This document shows, piece by piece, positions 33,645 through 42,097 of a stretch of 45,531 nucleotides of DNA. The position numbers were made by a program, and so were the translations under genes. Within the stretch, counting starts at the first letter, position 1; the number at the start of each line of letters is the position of its first letter. The notes beneath the pieces are model-generated. The model saw only the letters and a program-made list of their open reading frames with translations, was not told the origin of the DNA and searched no databases. The stretch comes from Streptomyces sp. NRRL B-1347 (GTDB taxonomy: Bacteria > Actinomycetota > Actinomycetes > Streptomycetales > Streptomycetaceae), in NCBI RefSeq assembly GCF_000720325.1, contig NZ_JOJM01000082.1:1-45531 (forward strand), in the 5' to 3' direction.

Positions 33645-35288
33645 GTGGAACGGAATTCACCTCAGGCGCAGCCGTCGGCCCCGTGTGTCACCGTCGTCGT
33701 GATCGGCTACAACGACGCCCCGCACCTCCCGGACGCGGTGCGCTCCGCACTCGCCCAGGGCCCCGTCGTACGGGAGGTGATCGCCGTCGACGACTGCTCG
33801 ACGGACGACAGCCTCGCGGTCCTGCACGACCTCGCCGACACCGAGCCACGCCTCAAGGTGCTGCGCCGCGCGGCCAACAGCGGCGGCTGCGGCGCCCCGC
33901 GCAACGCCGGGATCGACGCCGCGACCGGCGACTACGTGATGTTCCTCGACAGCGACGACGTGCTGCCGCCCGGCGCGGCCGAGGCCCTGCTCGCGGCCGC
34001 CGCGCGGCACGGCGCCGAGGTCGCGTCCGGGCTGTGCGTGCGCCGCGAGCTGCCGTCCGGGCGCGAGGTGCCCTGGCAGCCCGAGCTGTACCGCAAGCCC
34101 GCGCTCGTCGCCCGCCCCGAGCTGCGCCCGCGCCTGGTCCACGACACGCTCTGCGTCAACAAGCTCTACCGCACCGACTTCCTGCGCGAGCACGGCGTCC
34201 GCTTCCCCGAAGGGCGCTTCCTCTACGAGGACTTCGTCTTCGGCGCCCGCGTCCTGGCCGCCGCGCCGCGCATCGCGCTCGTCCCCGACCCCGTCTACGT
34301 GTGGCACGTGCGGCGCGCCGCCGCCAAGCTGTCGATCTCCCTCGACCGGTCCGGGATCGCCAACTGGAAGGCCCGCGTCGGCGCCCACCGCCAGGCCGTG
34401 GACATCCTGCGCGCGTCCGGGGACAGCGGCGGCAAGGCGCTCGCGCGGGCGGCCCGCGCCAAGTTCCTCGACCACTCCCTGCGCATGTACACCCGCGAGC
34501 TGCCCGCGCGCGGCACGGCGTACCAGCGCGAGTGGTGGGCGCTCACGCGCGCGTACCTGACGGAGTTCGACGCCGCCGACCTGGAGGCCGCGCCCGCGCC
34601 CGGACGCGTCATCGCCCGGGTCCTGCTCGCCTCGCCGCACCCCCGCGACCTGGCCCGGCTCCAGCAGGTGGCCGCGCGCCCGGCCCGGCTCGCCCCGCCA
34701 TACGCGCGCGCGGCCGACGCCACCCCCGTCTGGTCCGACGACCTGCCGCAGATCACCCTCGACCACCTCCTCCACCGCCCGCTGCGGCTGCTCCCGCTCG
34801 CCGTCGACGCCGAGCTGCGCCCGCGCGCGGGCACGCTGCGGCTGCGCCTGCACGAGCTGTACGGGCGGGTGGCACAGGCCGGTCCCGGCGTGGTCGACGT
34901 GGAGCTCGTGCCCCGGGACGGCGGCCGCCCTGGCCTGCGCCGCACGGCCGCGTTCGGCCCCGTGGCGCCGGACGGCACCTGGGAGGCGGAGATGCGCCTC
35001 GACCTCGGCGCGCTCGACACCGGCGTCTTCGACCTGCGGGTGCGGCTGCTCTTCGACGACGGCACGACCCGCGAGACCACGGCCCGGGCGCTGACCGGAC
35101 CCGGCCTGCTGCGCCGCACGGTGGTGCCGAACGGGCGGCGCGGCGTCCTGCTCGTCCAGCCGTACGCGACCCAGGCCGGGAACCTGGCCGTGCGGCTCGC
35201 GCCGGGCGCGCTCGGCGTCGCCGGGGTCGCGCGGCGGCGGCTCGGGCGCCTGCTGCGCGCTCTGCGCCCGGGAGGAAACGCCCACTGA
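33645..35288 (+). CDS. GT2 family glycosyltransferase, 547 aa
   Basis: The start is GTG 33645 with no clear ribosome site; the region just upstream is AT-rich and may allow a leaderless or weakly led transcript. GT-A motifs: VVVIGYNDAPHL near 17-28, VDDCSTDDS near 48-56 and DSDD at 102-105. A later YEDFVFG motif marks the acceptor region. The last 180 residues are strand-rich (for example LRLRLHELYG and FDLRVRLLFDDG), like the linker of the larger fusions, but there is no TagF module. It sits between the GT39-like gene and galE and so belongs to the glycan locus. Confidence 0.9.
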   Translation: MERNSPQAQPSAPCVTVVVIGYNDAPHLPDAVRSALAQGPVVREVIAVDDCSTDDSLAVLHDLADTEPRLKVLRRAANSGGCGAPRNAGIDAATGDYVMFLDSDDVLPPGAAEALLAAAARHGAEVASGLCVRRELPSGREVPWQPELYRKPALVARPELRPRLVHDTLCVNKLYRTDFLREHGVRFPEGRFLYEDFVFGARVLAAAPRIALVPDPVYVWHVRRAAAKLSISLDRSGIANWKARVGAHRQAVDILRASGDSGGKALARAARAKFLDHSLRMYTRELPARGTAYQREWWALTRAYLTEFDAADLEAAPAPGRVIARVLLASPHPRDLARLQQVAARPARLAPPYARAADATPVWSDDLPQITLDHLLHRPLRLLPLAVDAELRPRAGTLRLRLHELYGRVAQAGPGVVDVELVPRDGGRPGLRRTAAFGPVAPDGTWEAEMRLDLGALDTGVFDLRVRLLFDDGTTRETTARALTGPGLLRRTVVPNGRRGVLLVQPYATQAGNLAVRLAPGALGVAGVARRRLGRLLRALRPGGNAH

Positions 35289-35335
35289 CACACCCCTCAC
35301 CCCGCCTCTGCGAGACTGCACCTTCCGGGACGACC

Positions 35336-35367
35336 CACGACAGACGACGAACGACACGACAGACGAC
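35336..35367 (+). repeat. 13-bp direct repeat upstream of galE
   Basis: CACGACAGACGAC occurs at 35336-35348 and again at 35355-35367, a 19-bp period, directly before the galE ribosome site. It may be part of the leader or simple repeat drift. Confidence 0.7.
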
Positions 35368-35386
35368 ACGACGGGACGAGCTGACC

Positions 35387-36370
35387 ATGACCTGGCTGAT
35401 CACCGGCGGCGCCGGCTACATCGGCGCACATGTCGTACGCGCCATGACCGAGGCGGGCGAGCGGACGGTGGTCTACGACGACCTGTCCACCGGCATCGCC
35501 GCGCGCCTGCCCGCCGACGTGCCGCTCGTGACCGGCTCGACCCTGGACGCCGGGCCGCTCGCCCGCGCCCTGGCGGAGCACGAGGTCACCGGCGTCATCC
35601 ACCTCGCCGCCAAGAAGCAGGTCGGCGAGTCCGTGGAGCAGCCCCTGCGCTACTACCGCGAGAACGTGGAAGGGCTCAGGGTCCTCCTGGAGACCATGAC
35701 GGACGCGGGCGTCCCGGCCTTCGTCCTGTCGTCGTCCGCCGCGGTGTACGGCATGCCGGACGTCGACCTCGTCACCGAGGAAACGCCCTGCCTGCCGATG
35801 AGCCCGTACGGCGAGACGAAGCTCGCGGGCGAGTGGCTGGCCCGCGCCACGGGCCGCGCCACGGGCCTGCGCACGGCCTGCCTGCGCTACTTCAACGTGG
35901 CGGGGGCGGCCTCCCCCGACCTGGCCGACACCGGCGTCTACAACATCGTCCCGATGGTCTTCGAGAAGCTCACCCACGGCGAGGCCCCGCGGATCTTCGG
36001 CGCCGACTACCCCACGCCCGACGGCACCTGCGTGCGCGACTACATCCACATCAGCGACGTCGCCGAGGCCCACGTGGCCGCCGCCCGGCGCCTCACCGAA
36101 GTGCCCGAGGGCACCGATCTGACCCTCAACATCGGCAAGGGCGAAGGCGTCTCGGTCCGCGAGATGGTCGACCTCATCGCCGACGTCACCGGGTACGCCG
36201 TCCCCGCCGAGGTCACCGCGCGCCGCGCGGGCGACCCGGCGCGCGTCGTCGCCGCCGCCGACCGCATCACGGCCGAGCTCGGCTGGTCGGCCAAGCGGGA
36301 CGTGCGCGAGATGGTCGAGTCGGCGTGGGCGGGCTGGCTGCGGCTGCACCCCGAGGCGGAGCGCGCGTAA
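35387..36370 (+). CDS. galE: UDP-glucose 4-epimerase, 327 aa
   Basis: An extended SDR enzyme that interconverts UDP-glucose and UDP-galactose, giving a donor for the nearby transferases. It has the NAD-binding GGAGYIG motif at 7-13, YDDLSTG near 30-36, LAAKKQVGESV near 73-83, catalytic Ser (SSSAAVYG, 115-122), and Tyr141/Lys145 in SPYGETK. The loop NVAGA and the GTCVRDYIHISDVAEAH motif are typical of GalE. The start ATG 35387 follows GGACGAG. An epimerase acting on another UDP-hexose cannot be excluded. Confidence 0.95.
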   Translation: MTWLITGGAGYIGAHVVRAMTEAGERTVVYDDLSTGIAARLPADVPLVTGSTLDAGPLARALAEHEVTGVIHLAAKKQVGESVEQPLRYYRENVEGLRVLLETMTDAGVPAFVLSSSAAVYGMPDVDLVTEETPCLPMSPYGETKLAGEWLARATGRATGLRTACLRYFNVAGAASPDLADTGVYNIVPMVFEKLTHGEAPRIFGADYPTPDGTCVRDYIHISDVAEAHVAAARRLTEVPEGTDLTLNIGKGEGVSVREMVDLIADVTGYAVPAEVTARRAGDPARVVAAADRITAELGWSAKRDVREMVESAWAGWLRLHPEAERA

Positions 36371-36416
36371 GCGACCCGCCGGGCGCGCAGGCGCCCCGCC
36401 ACGCGCACCGAACGGT

Positions 36417-36443
36417 AAGTACCCCACTAAATAGTGGGTACTT
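36417..36443. promoter_or_regulatory. Long palindromic operator upstream of the oxidoreductase gene
   Basis: The left arm AAGTACCCCACTA (36417-36429) and the right arm TAGTGGGTACTT (36432-36443) are complementary over 12 bases with one extra C and an AA centre. The AT-rich centre stands out and may overlap a -10 box. GTAC-type palindromes are typical of HxlR- or MarR-family sites in Streptomyces (from memory). No such regulator gene is adjacent. Confidence 0.8.
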
Positions 36444-36517
36444 GAGGAACGCGACAGCTGAATCCAGGCTGGGGTGAGCGGTCAACGCCCCCACCCCACC
36501 CCAGCATTGGAGCCCCC

Positions 36518-37414
36518 ATGCCCACGCCTGCCCGCACGCCCGTGACCGTCGTCGGACTCGGCGCCATGGGCGCCGCGCTCGCCTCGGCCTACCTCGCGGC
36601 CGGGCATCCCACCACCGTCTGGAACCGCAGCCCCGAGAAGGCCGCGCCCCTCGTCGAGCAGGGCGCCGCGCACGCCCCCGACATCCGCGCGGCCGTCGCC
36701 GCGAGCCCACTGACCGTCGTCTGCCTGACGACGTACGACGCGACCCTCGCCGCCCTGGCACCGGCCGCCGCCGAGCTCGCCGGGCGCGCCCTGGTCACCC
36801 TCAACTCCGGCAGTCCGTCCGGCGCCCGCACCATGGCCTCCTGGGCCACCGGGCACGGCGCCCGCTTCCTCGACGGCGCGGTCAAGAACGTGCCGACGGC
36901 CGTCGGCAAGCCCGACACCCTGCTGTACTACGGCGGCGACCGGGCCGTGTTCGACGAGCACGAGCAGACGCTGCGCGTCCTGGGCGGCGACACCCAGTTC
37001 CTCGGCCCGGAGCCGGACCTCGCCGCCCTGTACGAGCTGGCCGTCGGCGGCACCCTGCTGCCCGCCCTGCTCGGCTTCTTCCAGGGCGCCGCCCTCGTCA
37101 CCGCGCGCGGCCTGAAGGCGGAGACGCTGGTGCCGCACACCGAGAAGTGGCTGGAGATGATCATCTCCCTGCTGCCGCACTACGCGGCGGAGATCGACCG
37201 CGGCGACTACGCCGACCCGCTCTCCTCCGTCGAGATCTTCCACGCGGGCATCCCGTACGACGAGGAGATCGGCACCGAGAACGGCCTCGACGTGCGCTGG
37301 CACGGGCCGATGCACGACCTGCTGCGCCGGGCGATGGCCGAGGGCCGCGGCGACCAGAGCATCTCGGCCCTGGTGGAGCTGTTGCGCGACCCCGCCGGAC
37401 ACCCGGGGGTGTAG
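36518..37414 (+). CDS. NAD(P)-binding beta-hydroxyacid dehydrogenase / imine reductase-like oxidoreductase, 298 aa
   Basis: The Rossmann N-terminus VVGLGAMGAALASAYLAAGH and WNRSPEKA suggest NADPH binding (Arg after the second strand). The C-terminal helical domain has the LYELAVGGTLLPALLGF segment seen in imine reductase-like proteins; the catalytic Lys of 3-hydroxyisobutyrate dehydrogenases is not evident. The start ATG 36518 follows GGAG at 5 nt. It is a single gene behind a strong palindromic operator and is unlikely to be part of the wall locus. The substrate is unknown. Confidence 0.88.
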   Translation: MPTPARTPVTVVGLGAMGAALASAYLAAGHPTTVWNRSPEKAAPLVEQGAAHAPDIRAAVAASPLTVVCLTTYDATLAALAPAAAELAGRALVTLNSGSPSGARTMASWATGHGARFLDGAVKNVPTAVGKPDTLLYYGGDRAVFDEHEQTLRVLGGDTQFLGPEPDLAALYELAVGGTLLPALLGFFQGAALVTARGLKAETLVPHTEKWLEMIISLLPHYAAEIDRGDYADPLSSVEIFHAGIPYDEEIGTENGLDVRWHGPMHDLLRRAMAEGRGDQSISALVELLRDPAGHPGV

Positions 37415-37530
37415 CAGGCTCCACCCTCGCTCCGGTACCGCGCTCCCTCGCGGCGCACCGGCCCTGATTCCTAGCGTTTCCTCCGGCGGGCGGCGCGATC
37501 GCCGCGACGGTCACGGAGAGGACGTACGGC

Positions 37531-38316
37531 ATGTTCAGGCGGCGCGGCCCCGCGCGGGAGACGGTCGGCGAACGACGCACCGAGAGCCACGCGCTGACGC
37601 TCGACGGCGTCGGGCGCACCTACCGGCGCGGCACGCTCGTGGCCCTGCACCCCGTGGACCTGGTCGTGCCGCGCGGCCGCTTCCTCGCGGTCATGGGGCC
37701 CTCGGGGTCGGGCAAGTCGACGCTCCTGCAGTGCGCGGCGGGGCTCGACCGCCCGACCTCCGGCACCGTACGGATCGAAGGCGTCGCGCTCGACGGCCTC
37801 AAGGAGGCCCGGCTCACGGACCTGCGCCGGGAGCGCGTCGGCTTCGTCTTCCAGACCCACAACCTCGTCCCCTCGCTGAGCGTCGCCGAGAACGTCGCCC
37901 TGCCGCTGCTCCTCGGCGCCGCCGCCGACCCGCACGGCCCCGCGACCCGGGCGCTCGCCGCCGTCGGGCTCGCCGACCGCGCCGACGACCGCCCAACCGA
38001 GCTCTCCGGCGGCCAGCAGCAGCGCGTCGCGATCGCCCGCGCCCTGGTCACCGAGCCCGCCGTCGTCTTCGCCGACGAGCCCACCGGCGCCCTGGACCCC
38101 GAGACGGCCCACGACGTCCTCTCGCTCCTGCGCCAGGCCGTGGACCACGACGGCCACACCGTCGTGATGGTCACGCACGACCCGGCCGCGGCGGCCTGGT
38201 GCGACGAGGCGGTGTTCCTGGCGCAGGGACGGCTCGTGGCGGCGCTGCACCGCCCGGACGCGCCGCGCGTGCGGGACGTGCTGCGCCGCGTCGGCCATGC
38301 GGCGGTGGCGGCGTGA
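37531..38316 (+). CDS. ABC transporter ATPase, MacB/LolD type, 261 aa
   Basis: Walker A GPSGSGKST near 51-59, Q-loop VFQTHN, signature LSGGQQQRVAIARAL, Walker B VVFADEPTGALDPET and the switch His in MVTHDP. About 20 N-terminal residues precede the usual start and are basic. Its stop overlaps the GTG of the FtsX-type permease. Such pairs remove antimicrobial peptides or release lipoproteins; the substrate here is unknown. Confidence 0.94.
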   Translation: MFRRRGPARETVGERRTESHALTLDGVGRTYRRGTLVALHPVDLVVPRGRFLAVMGPSGSGKSTLLQCAAGLDRPTSGTVRIEGVALDGLKEARLTDLRRERVGFVFQTHNLVPSLSVAENVALPLLLGAAADPHGPATRALAAVGLADRADDRPTELSGGQQQRVAIARALVTEPAVVFADEPTGALDPETAHDVLSLLRQAVDHDGHTVVMVTHDPAAAAWCDEAVFLAQGRLVAALHRPDAPRVRDVLRRVGHAAVAA

Positions 38317-40847
38317 AGGCGGCGTCGCTGCTCGCGGCCCGCGCGGCGCGCACCCACCGCAAGGCCTGGGCGGCCGTCTTCGCCGCGCTGGTGCTCACCT
38401 CGGCCCTGCTCGGCACGTTCGCGCTCGCCGTGGCCTCCGCGGGCCTCGGCCACGCGCGCGTGGAGCGCTACGCCGCCGCCGACCTCGTGGTCGCCGGGGA
38501 CCAGCACACCCGCTACACGACCAAGCCGTGGGGCTCCGAGCCCGAGACGGCCACGGCCGGGCTCACCGAGCGCGTCCGGGTGCCGGAACGCGCCCTGGAC
38601 GTGGTGCGCGCGGTCCCCGGGGTGCGGAACGCGGTGGCGGACCGGGTGTTCCCCGTCGGTGCCGGGGGCCGCGCGGCGACCGGCCGCCCCTGGGAGGCGG
38701 CCCGCCTCGCGCCGTACGCGCTGCGCGCCGGACACCCGCCCCGGCACGACCGCGAGATCGTCGTGGGCGGCGGCCACGCCCCCGGGTCCCGCGTGCTGCT
38801 GCGGGTCGGCGACGCCGAGGCGGCGTACCGGGTCGTCGGCACCGCGCACGGCCCCCGGTCGGCCGTCTACTTCACCGCGGCCGAGGCCCGCCGCCTGGCC
38901 CCGGGGACGGGCACCGTGGACGCCGTCGGCGTCGTGGCGCGGCCCGGCGTCCGCACCGCCGACGTCCACGACCGGGTGCGCGCGGCCCTGGAGCGGGCGG
39001 GCCTGCGCGGCGCGGACCGCCGGGCCGAGGGCGACGCGGCCCGGCTGCGCGTCCTCACCGGGAACGGCCGGGGCGCGGCGGAACACCTGGCCGCCGCGCC
39101 CGCCCGCGCGGGCCTCCTGGAGCTGCTCGGCGCGGTGGCGGGCTCCGTGGTCCTCGTCGCGCTCCTCGTCGTCTCCTCCACGGTGGCGCAGGCCCTGCGG
39201 CAACGGGCCCACGAGCTGGGCCTGTTGCGGGCCGTGGGCGCGACACCGCGGCAGCTGCGCGGCGCGGTGGGCCGCGAGGTGGGCCGCGTCGCCGTGGCCG
39301 CGGGGCTGCTCGGCGCGGTGCTCGCCGTCCCGGCGTACGCGGGTCTGCGCGCCCTGCTCGCCGCCCGCGACGCGCTGCCGCCCGGCCTGGAACTGCCCAC
39401 TCCCGTCTGGCTGTTGGCGCTTCCTCTCGGCACGGCGGGCGTGACGCTCCTCATCGCCCGCCTCGCGGCCCTGTTCGCGTGCGCGCGCACGGCGAAGGCG
39501 CGCCCGGCCGAGGCCCTGCGCGAGCCGGAGCCGGGGACCGCCCGCCGCGTCACCGGGCTCGTCCTGCTCGGCGTCGGCGTCACCTCGGCGGGGACGGCCG
39601 CGCTGCAGCACGGCCAGGCGGCCGCCGCCGCGGCGAGCGCCGCGGCCCTCGCCCTGGTCATCGGGTGCGCGCTGCTCGGGCCGTGGATCGCGCGCGGCGC
39701 GCTGTGCGTACTCGGCGGGCCGCTGCGGCGCGCCGGAGGACCGGGCGGGCACCTCGCGGCCGCCAACTGCTCGGCCACCGCGGGCCGTCTGGGCGCGGCG
39801 ATCACGCCCGTCGTCCTCGTCACGGCCTTCATGGGCGTCCAGCTGTCGGCGGGCGCCACGCTGACGCACGCGGCGGGCGCCCAGCTGCGCGACGCCGTCC
39901 GCGCCGACCTCGTCGTCCGGGCCGACGGGGGCCTGCCCGCCGGGGCCCTCGACCGGCTGCGCGCGGCGCCCGGGGTGCGGGCGGCCACCGAGGTCGTCCA
40001 CAGCACGGTGGTCGTGGCCCGCAGCGAGGCGGGCTCCCCGCGCCTGGACCGCCTCCCCGTCCTGGGCGTGACGGCCCCCGGCCCGCTCCGGACCCTGGAC
40101 CCCGCCGTCACCGAGGGCGCCCTGGCCCGGCTGCGCCCTGGGACGGTCGCGATCAGCCGGGAGCGCGCCCGTGACCTGGACGCGGGCGTCGGCTCCCCGG
40201 TGTCCCTGCGCCTCGGCGACGGCACCGCGGTCCGCCCGCGCGTCATCGCGGTCTACGAACGCGGCCTGGGCCTCGGGGACTTCCTGCTCCCCCGCGACGA
40301 ACTGGTCCGCCACATGTCGGGGGGCGGGCCCGGGGAGCGGCGCGTCCTGGTGGCCGCGGAGCGTCCCGGCGTCCCGGCCGCGGTACGGTCCGCCGTGCCC
40401 GGGGCGCGGCTCTCCCAGGGAGCCGGTGCCGTGCGGGACGCGGTGCGGGTCGCGCCCGCGGACCAGGCCCTGGCCGACGTGGTCACCGGGGCCGTCGTCG
40501 CCGCGACCGGCGGCTTCACCGCCCTCTCCGTGCTGTCCACCCTCGCCCTCATCGGGGTGGGGCGGCAGCCCGAGCTCGCGCTGCTGCGGCGGGTGGGGGC
40601 CGGGCGGGCCCAGCTCCGGCGCATGCTGCGCCTGGAGGCCGGGGCCGTCGCGCTCACGGGCCTCGCCGTCGGCACGGCCGTCGCCCTGGTCCCCCTCACT
40701 GCCTTCACGCTCACCTCGGCCGGGACCCTCCCGCGCCTGCCGCTCCTCCAGGCCGCGCTCGTCGTCGCCCTGACCTCCGCCACGGTCTGCGCGGGCACGC
40801 TCCTGCCCGCCCGTGGGGCGCTGCGGGGCCGCTATCCCCGGGCATGA
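38313..40847 (+). CDS. ABC transporter permease with two FtsX domains, 844 aa
   Basis: GTG 38313 overlaps the ATPase stop. One N-terminal membrane segment (about 19-44) is followed by an outer domain of about 200 residues, then three segments with the FtsX-type loop QRAHELGLLRAVGATPRQLR. Two further segments, a second outer domain and a C-terminal FtsX domain (loop QPELALLRRVGAGRAQLR) with three segments follow. This duplicated layout is typical of actinobacterial MacB-like exporters that work with a LolD-type ATPase. Confidence 0.93.
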   Translation: MKAASLLAARAARTHRKAWAAVFAALVLTSALLGTFALAVASAGLGHARVERYAAADLVVAGDQHTRYTTKPWGSEPETATAGLTERVRVPERALDVVRAVPGVRNAVADRVFPVGAGGRAATGRPWEAARLAPYALRAGHPPRHDREIVVGGGHAPGSRVLLRVGDAEAAYRVVGTAHGPRSAVYFTAAEARRLAPGTGTVDAVGVVARPGVRTADVHDRVRAALERAGLRGADRRAEGDAARLRVLTGNGRGAAEHLAAAPARAGLLELLGAVAGSVVLVALLVVSSTVAQALRQRAHELGLLRAVGATPRQLRGAVGREVGRVAVAAGLLGAVLAVPAYAGLRALLAARDALPPGLELPTPVWLLALPLGTAGVTLLIARLAALFACARTAKARPAEALREPEPGTARRVTGLVLLGVGVTSAGTAALQHGQAAAAAASAAALALVIGCALLGPWIARGALCVLGGPLRRAGGPGGHLAAANCSATAGRLGAAITPVVLVTAFMGVQLSAGATLTHAAGAQLRDAVRADLVVRADGGLPAGALDRLRAAPGVRAATEVVHSTVVVARSEAGSPRLDRLPVLGVTAPGPLRTLDPAVTEGALARLRPGTVAISRERARDLDAGVGSPVSLRLGDGTAVRPRVIAVYERGLGLGDFLLPRDELVRHMSGGGPGERRVLVAAERPGVPAAVRSAVPGARLSQGAGAVRDAVRVAPADQALADVVTGAVVAATGGFTALSVLSTLALIGVGRQPELALLRRVGAGRAQLRRMLRLEAGAVALTGLAVGTAVALVPLTAFTLTSAGTLPRLPLLQAALVVALTSATVCAGTLLPARGALRGRYPRA

Positions 40848-40878
40848 GGTGCCGGGGGGGCTGCCGCGAGCGGCACCT
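40847..40878 (+). terminator. Hairpin at the end of the FtsX-type permease gene
   Basis: AGGTGCCG at 40847-40854 pairs with CGGCACCT at 40871-40878 around a GC-rich 16-nt loop. It begins on the last base of the stop codon. Confidence 0.55.
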
Positions 40879-41001
40879 GGCGCGCGGCCACACCCGGCGT
40901 GCGCTGCCGCACTCCCTCGCGCCCCCAAGATCCCCCCCCCGTGCGCCGGAACGATTCCGCTTACCGCTCCATGGCTCCGGGGCAGATGTGCTGCCGAGTG
41001 A

Positions 41002-41017
41002 TTGACCCCCTGGTCAA
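41002..41017. promoter_or_regulatory. Small inverted repeat upstream of the secreted protein gene
   Basis: TTGACC at 41002-41007 and GGTCAA at 41012-41017 form a perfect 6-bp inverted repeat, about 28 bp before the start codon. It could be an operator. TTGACC also looks like a -35 box, but no suitable -10 follows before the gene. Confidence 0.4.
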
Positions 41018-41044
41018 CACCACCAAGGAAAGAGGAATGTCCCC

Positions 41045-41383
41045 ATGCGTCTTCGCACCACCCTCGCTTCCGCTCTCGGCGCGCTCGCGCTCGTGGTCAC
41101 CGTCCCCACACCCTCGAATGCGGCCACCGGCAACTTCCTCTACACCTACCGCAACGCGGCGGGCGATCCCGTCCCCGGCGGCCTCGCCAACCCCAAGAGC
41201 CTGGAGTGCATCAACATCCCCGGCGCGACGGAGGAGATCCCCGCGTACGCGCCCAAGAACCTCACCTTGTCCGTGGCCACGGTGTTCGTCGACGCGGACT
41301 GCGACGGCGACGTCTTCTACGTCATGAACCCGGGCAAGATCCTGGGCGACCGGCTGAAGCTCCGCTCCGTCGTCTTCAGCTGA
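41045..41383 (+). CDS. Small secreted protein with two cysteines, function unknown, 112 aa
   Basis: A clear Sec signal peptide: basic MRLR, a hydrophobic core, and a likely cut after SNA at residue 26. The mature part of about 86 residues has Cys55 and Cys86, which may form one disulfide, and short beta-like segments such as NLTLSVATVFVDADCDGD. AGAGGAA precedes the ATG by about 7 nt. The style resembles small exported beta-rich Streptomyces proteins, but I do not recognise a family. It is convergent with the response regulator gene. Confidence 0.85.
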   Translation: MRLRTTLASALGALALVVTVPTPSNAATGNFLYTYRNAAGDPVPGGLANPKSLECINIPGATEEIPAYAPKNLTLSVATVFVDADCDGDVFYVMNPGKILGDRLKLRSVVFS

Positions 41384-41395
41384 CCCCGGCCCGCC

Positions 41396-41425
41396 CCGGC
41401 ACGGGCCGTGCCACACCCGTGCCGG
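41396..41425. terminator. Bidirectional terminator-like hairpin
   Basis: CCGGCACGGG at 41396-41405 pairs perfectly with CCCGTGCCGG at 41416-41425. It lies between the convergent secreted-protein and response-regulator genes and could serve both. Confidence 0.65.
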
Positions 41426-41452
41426 GCCGGGTCCACACGGCACGGGCAGGGC

Positions 41453-42097
41453 TCAGCCCCGGTTCAGATACGCCAGGACCGCGAGGACGCGCCGGTGGCC
41501 GGAGTCCGACGGGGGCAGGCCGAGCTTGAGGAAGACGTTGCCGATGTGCTTGCTGACGGCCCGGTCGGAGACCACGAGCGCGGCGGCGATGGAGGCGTTG
41601 TCCCGCCCTTCGGCCATGAGGTGGAGGACCTCGCGCTCGCGCGGCGTGAGGGAGTCGAGGGGGTCGTCCCGCCGCCGGGTCAGGAGCTCCGTGACGACCT
41701 CGGGGTCGAGCGCGGTGCCGCCGCCCGCCACCCGCTCCAGCGCGTCGAGGAACTCGTCGACCCGCCCGACCCGGTCCTTGAGGAGGTAGCCGACCCCGCC
41801 CGCGCCCCCGCCGAGCAGCTCCGCCGCGTACGTCTCCTCGACGTACTGGGAGAGGACGAGCACCGGCAGGCCCGGCAGCTCACGGCGCGCGGCGAGGGCG
41901 GCGCGCAGCCCCTCGTCGCGGAAGCCGGGCGGCATGCGGACGTCCAGGACCGCGACGTCGGGCCGGTGTTCGAGGAGCGCGGGCAGGATCTCGGGCCCGG
42001 TGGCCGCGACGGCGGCGACCTCGTGCCCGGAGGTCGAGAGCAGCAGCACGAGGCCTTCCCGCAGCAGGGCGTTGTCCTCGGCGATCACCACACGCAC
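41453..42097 (-). CDS. NarL/LuxR-family response regulator, 214 aa
   Basis: A canonical receiver: acidic pair in VIAEDN (7-8), phosphoacceptor Asp52 in VAVLDVRMP, and Lys after GYLL. The LuxR helix-turn-helix is in the last 65 residues (LTPREREVLHLMAEGRDNASIA). GTG 42097 is preceded by GGAG at 5 nt, inside the kinase gene, whose end it overlaps by 13 bp. It acts with the adjacent histidine kinase. Confidence 0.94.
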   Translation of the reverse strand: MRVVIAEDNALLREGLVLLLSTSGHEVAAVAATGPEILPALLEHRPDVAVLDVRMPPGFRDEGLRAALAARRELPGLPVLVLSQYVEETYAAELLGGGAGGVGYLLKDRVGRVDEFLDALERVAGGGTALDPEVVTELLTRRRDDPLDSLTPREREVLHLMAEGRDNASIAAALVVSDRAVSKHIGNVFLKLGLPPSDSGHRRVLAVLAYLNRG

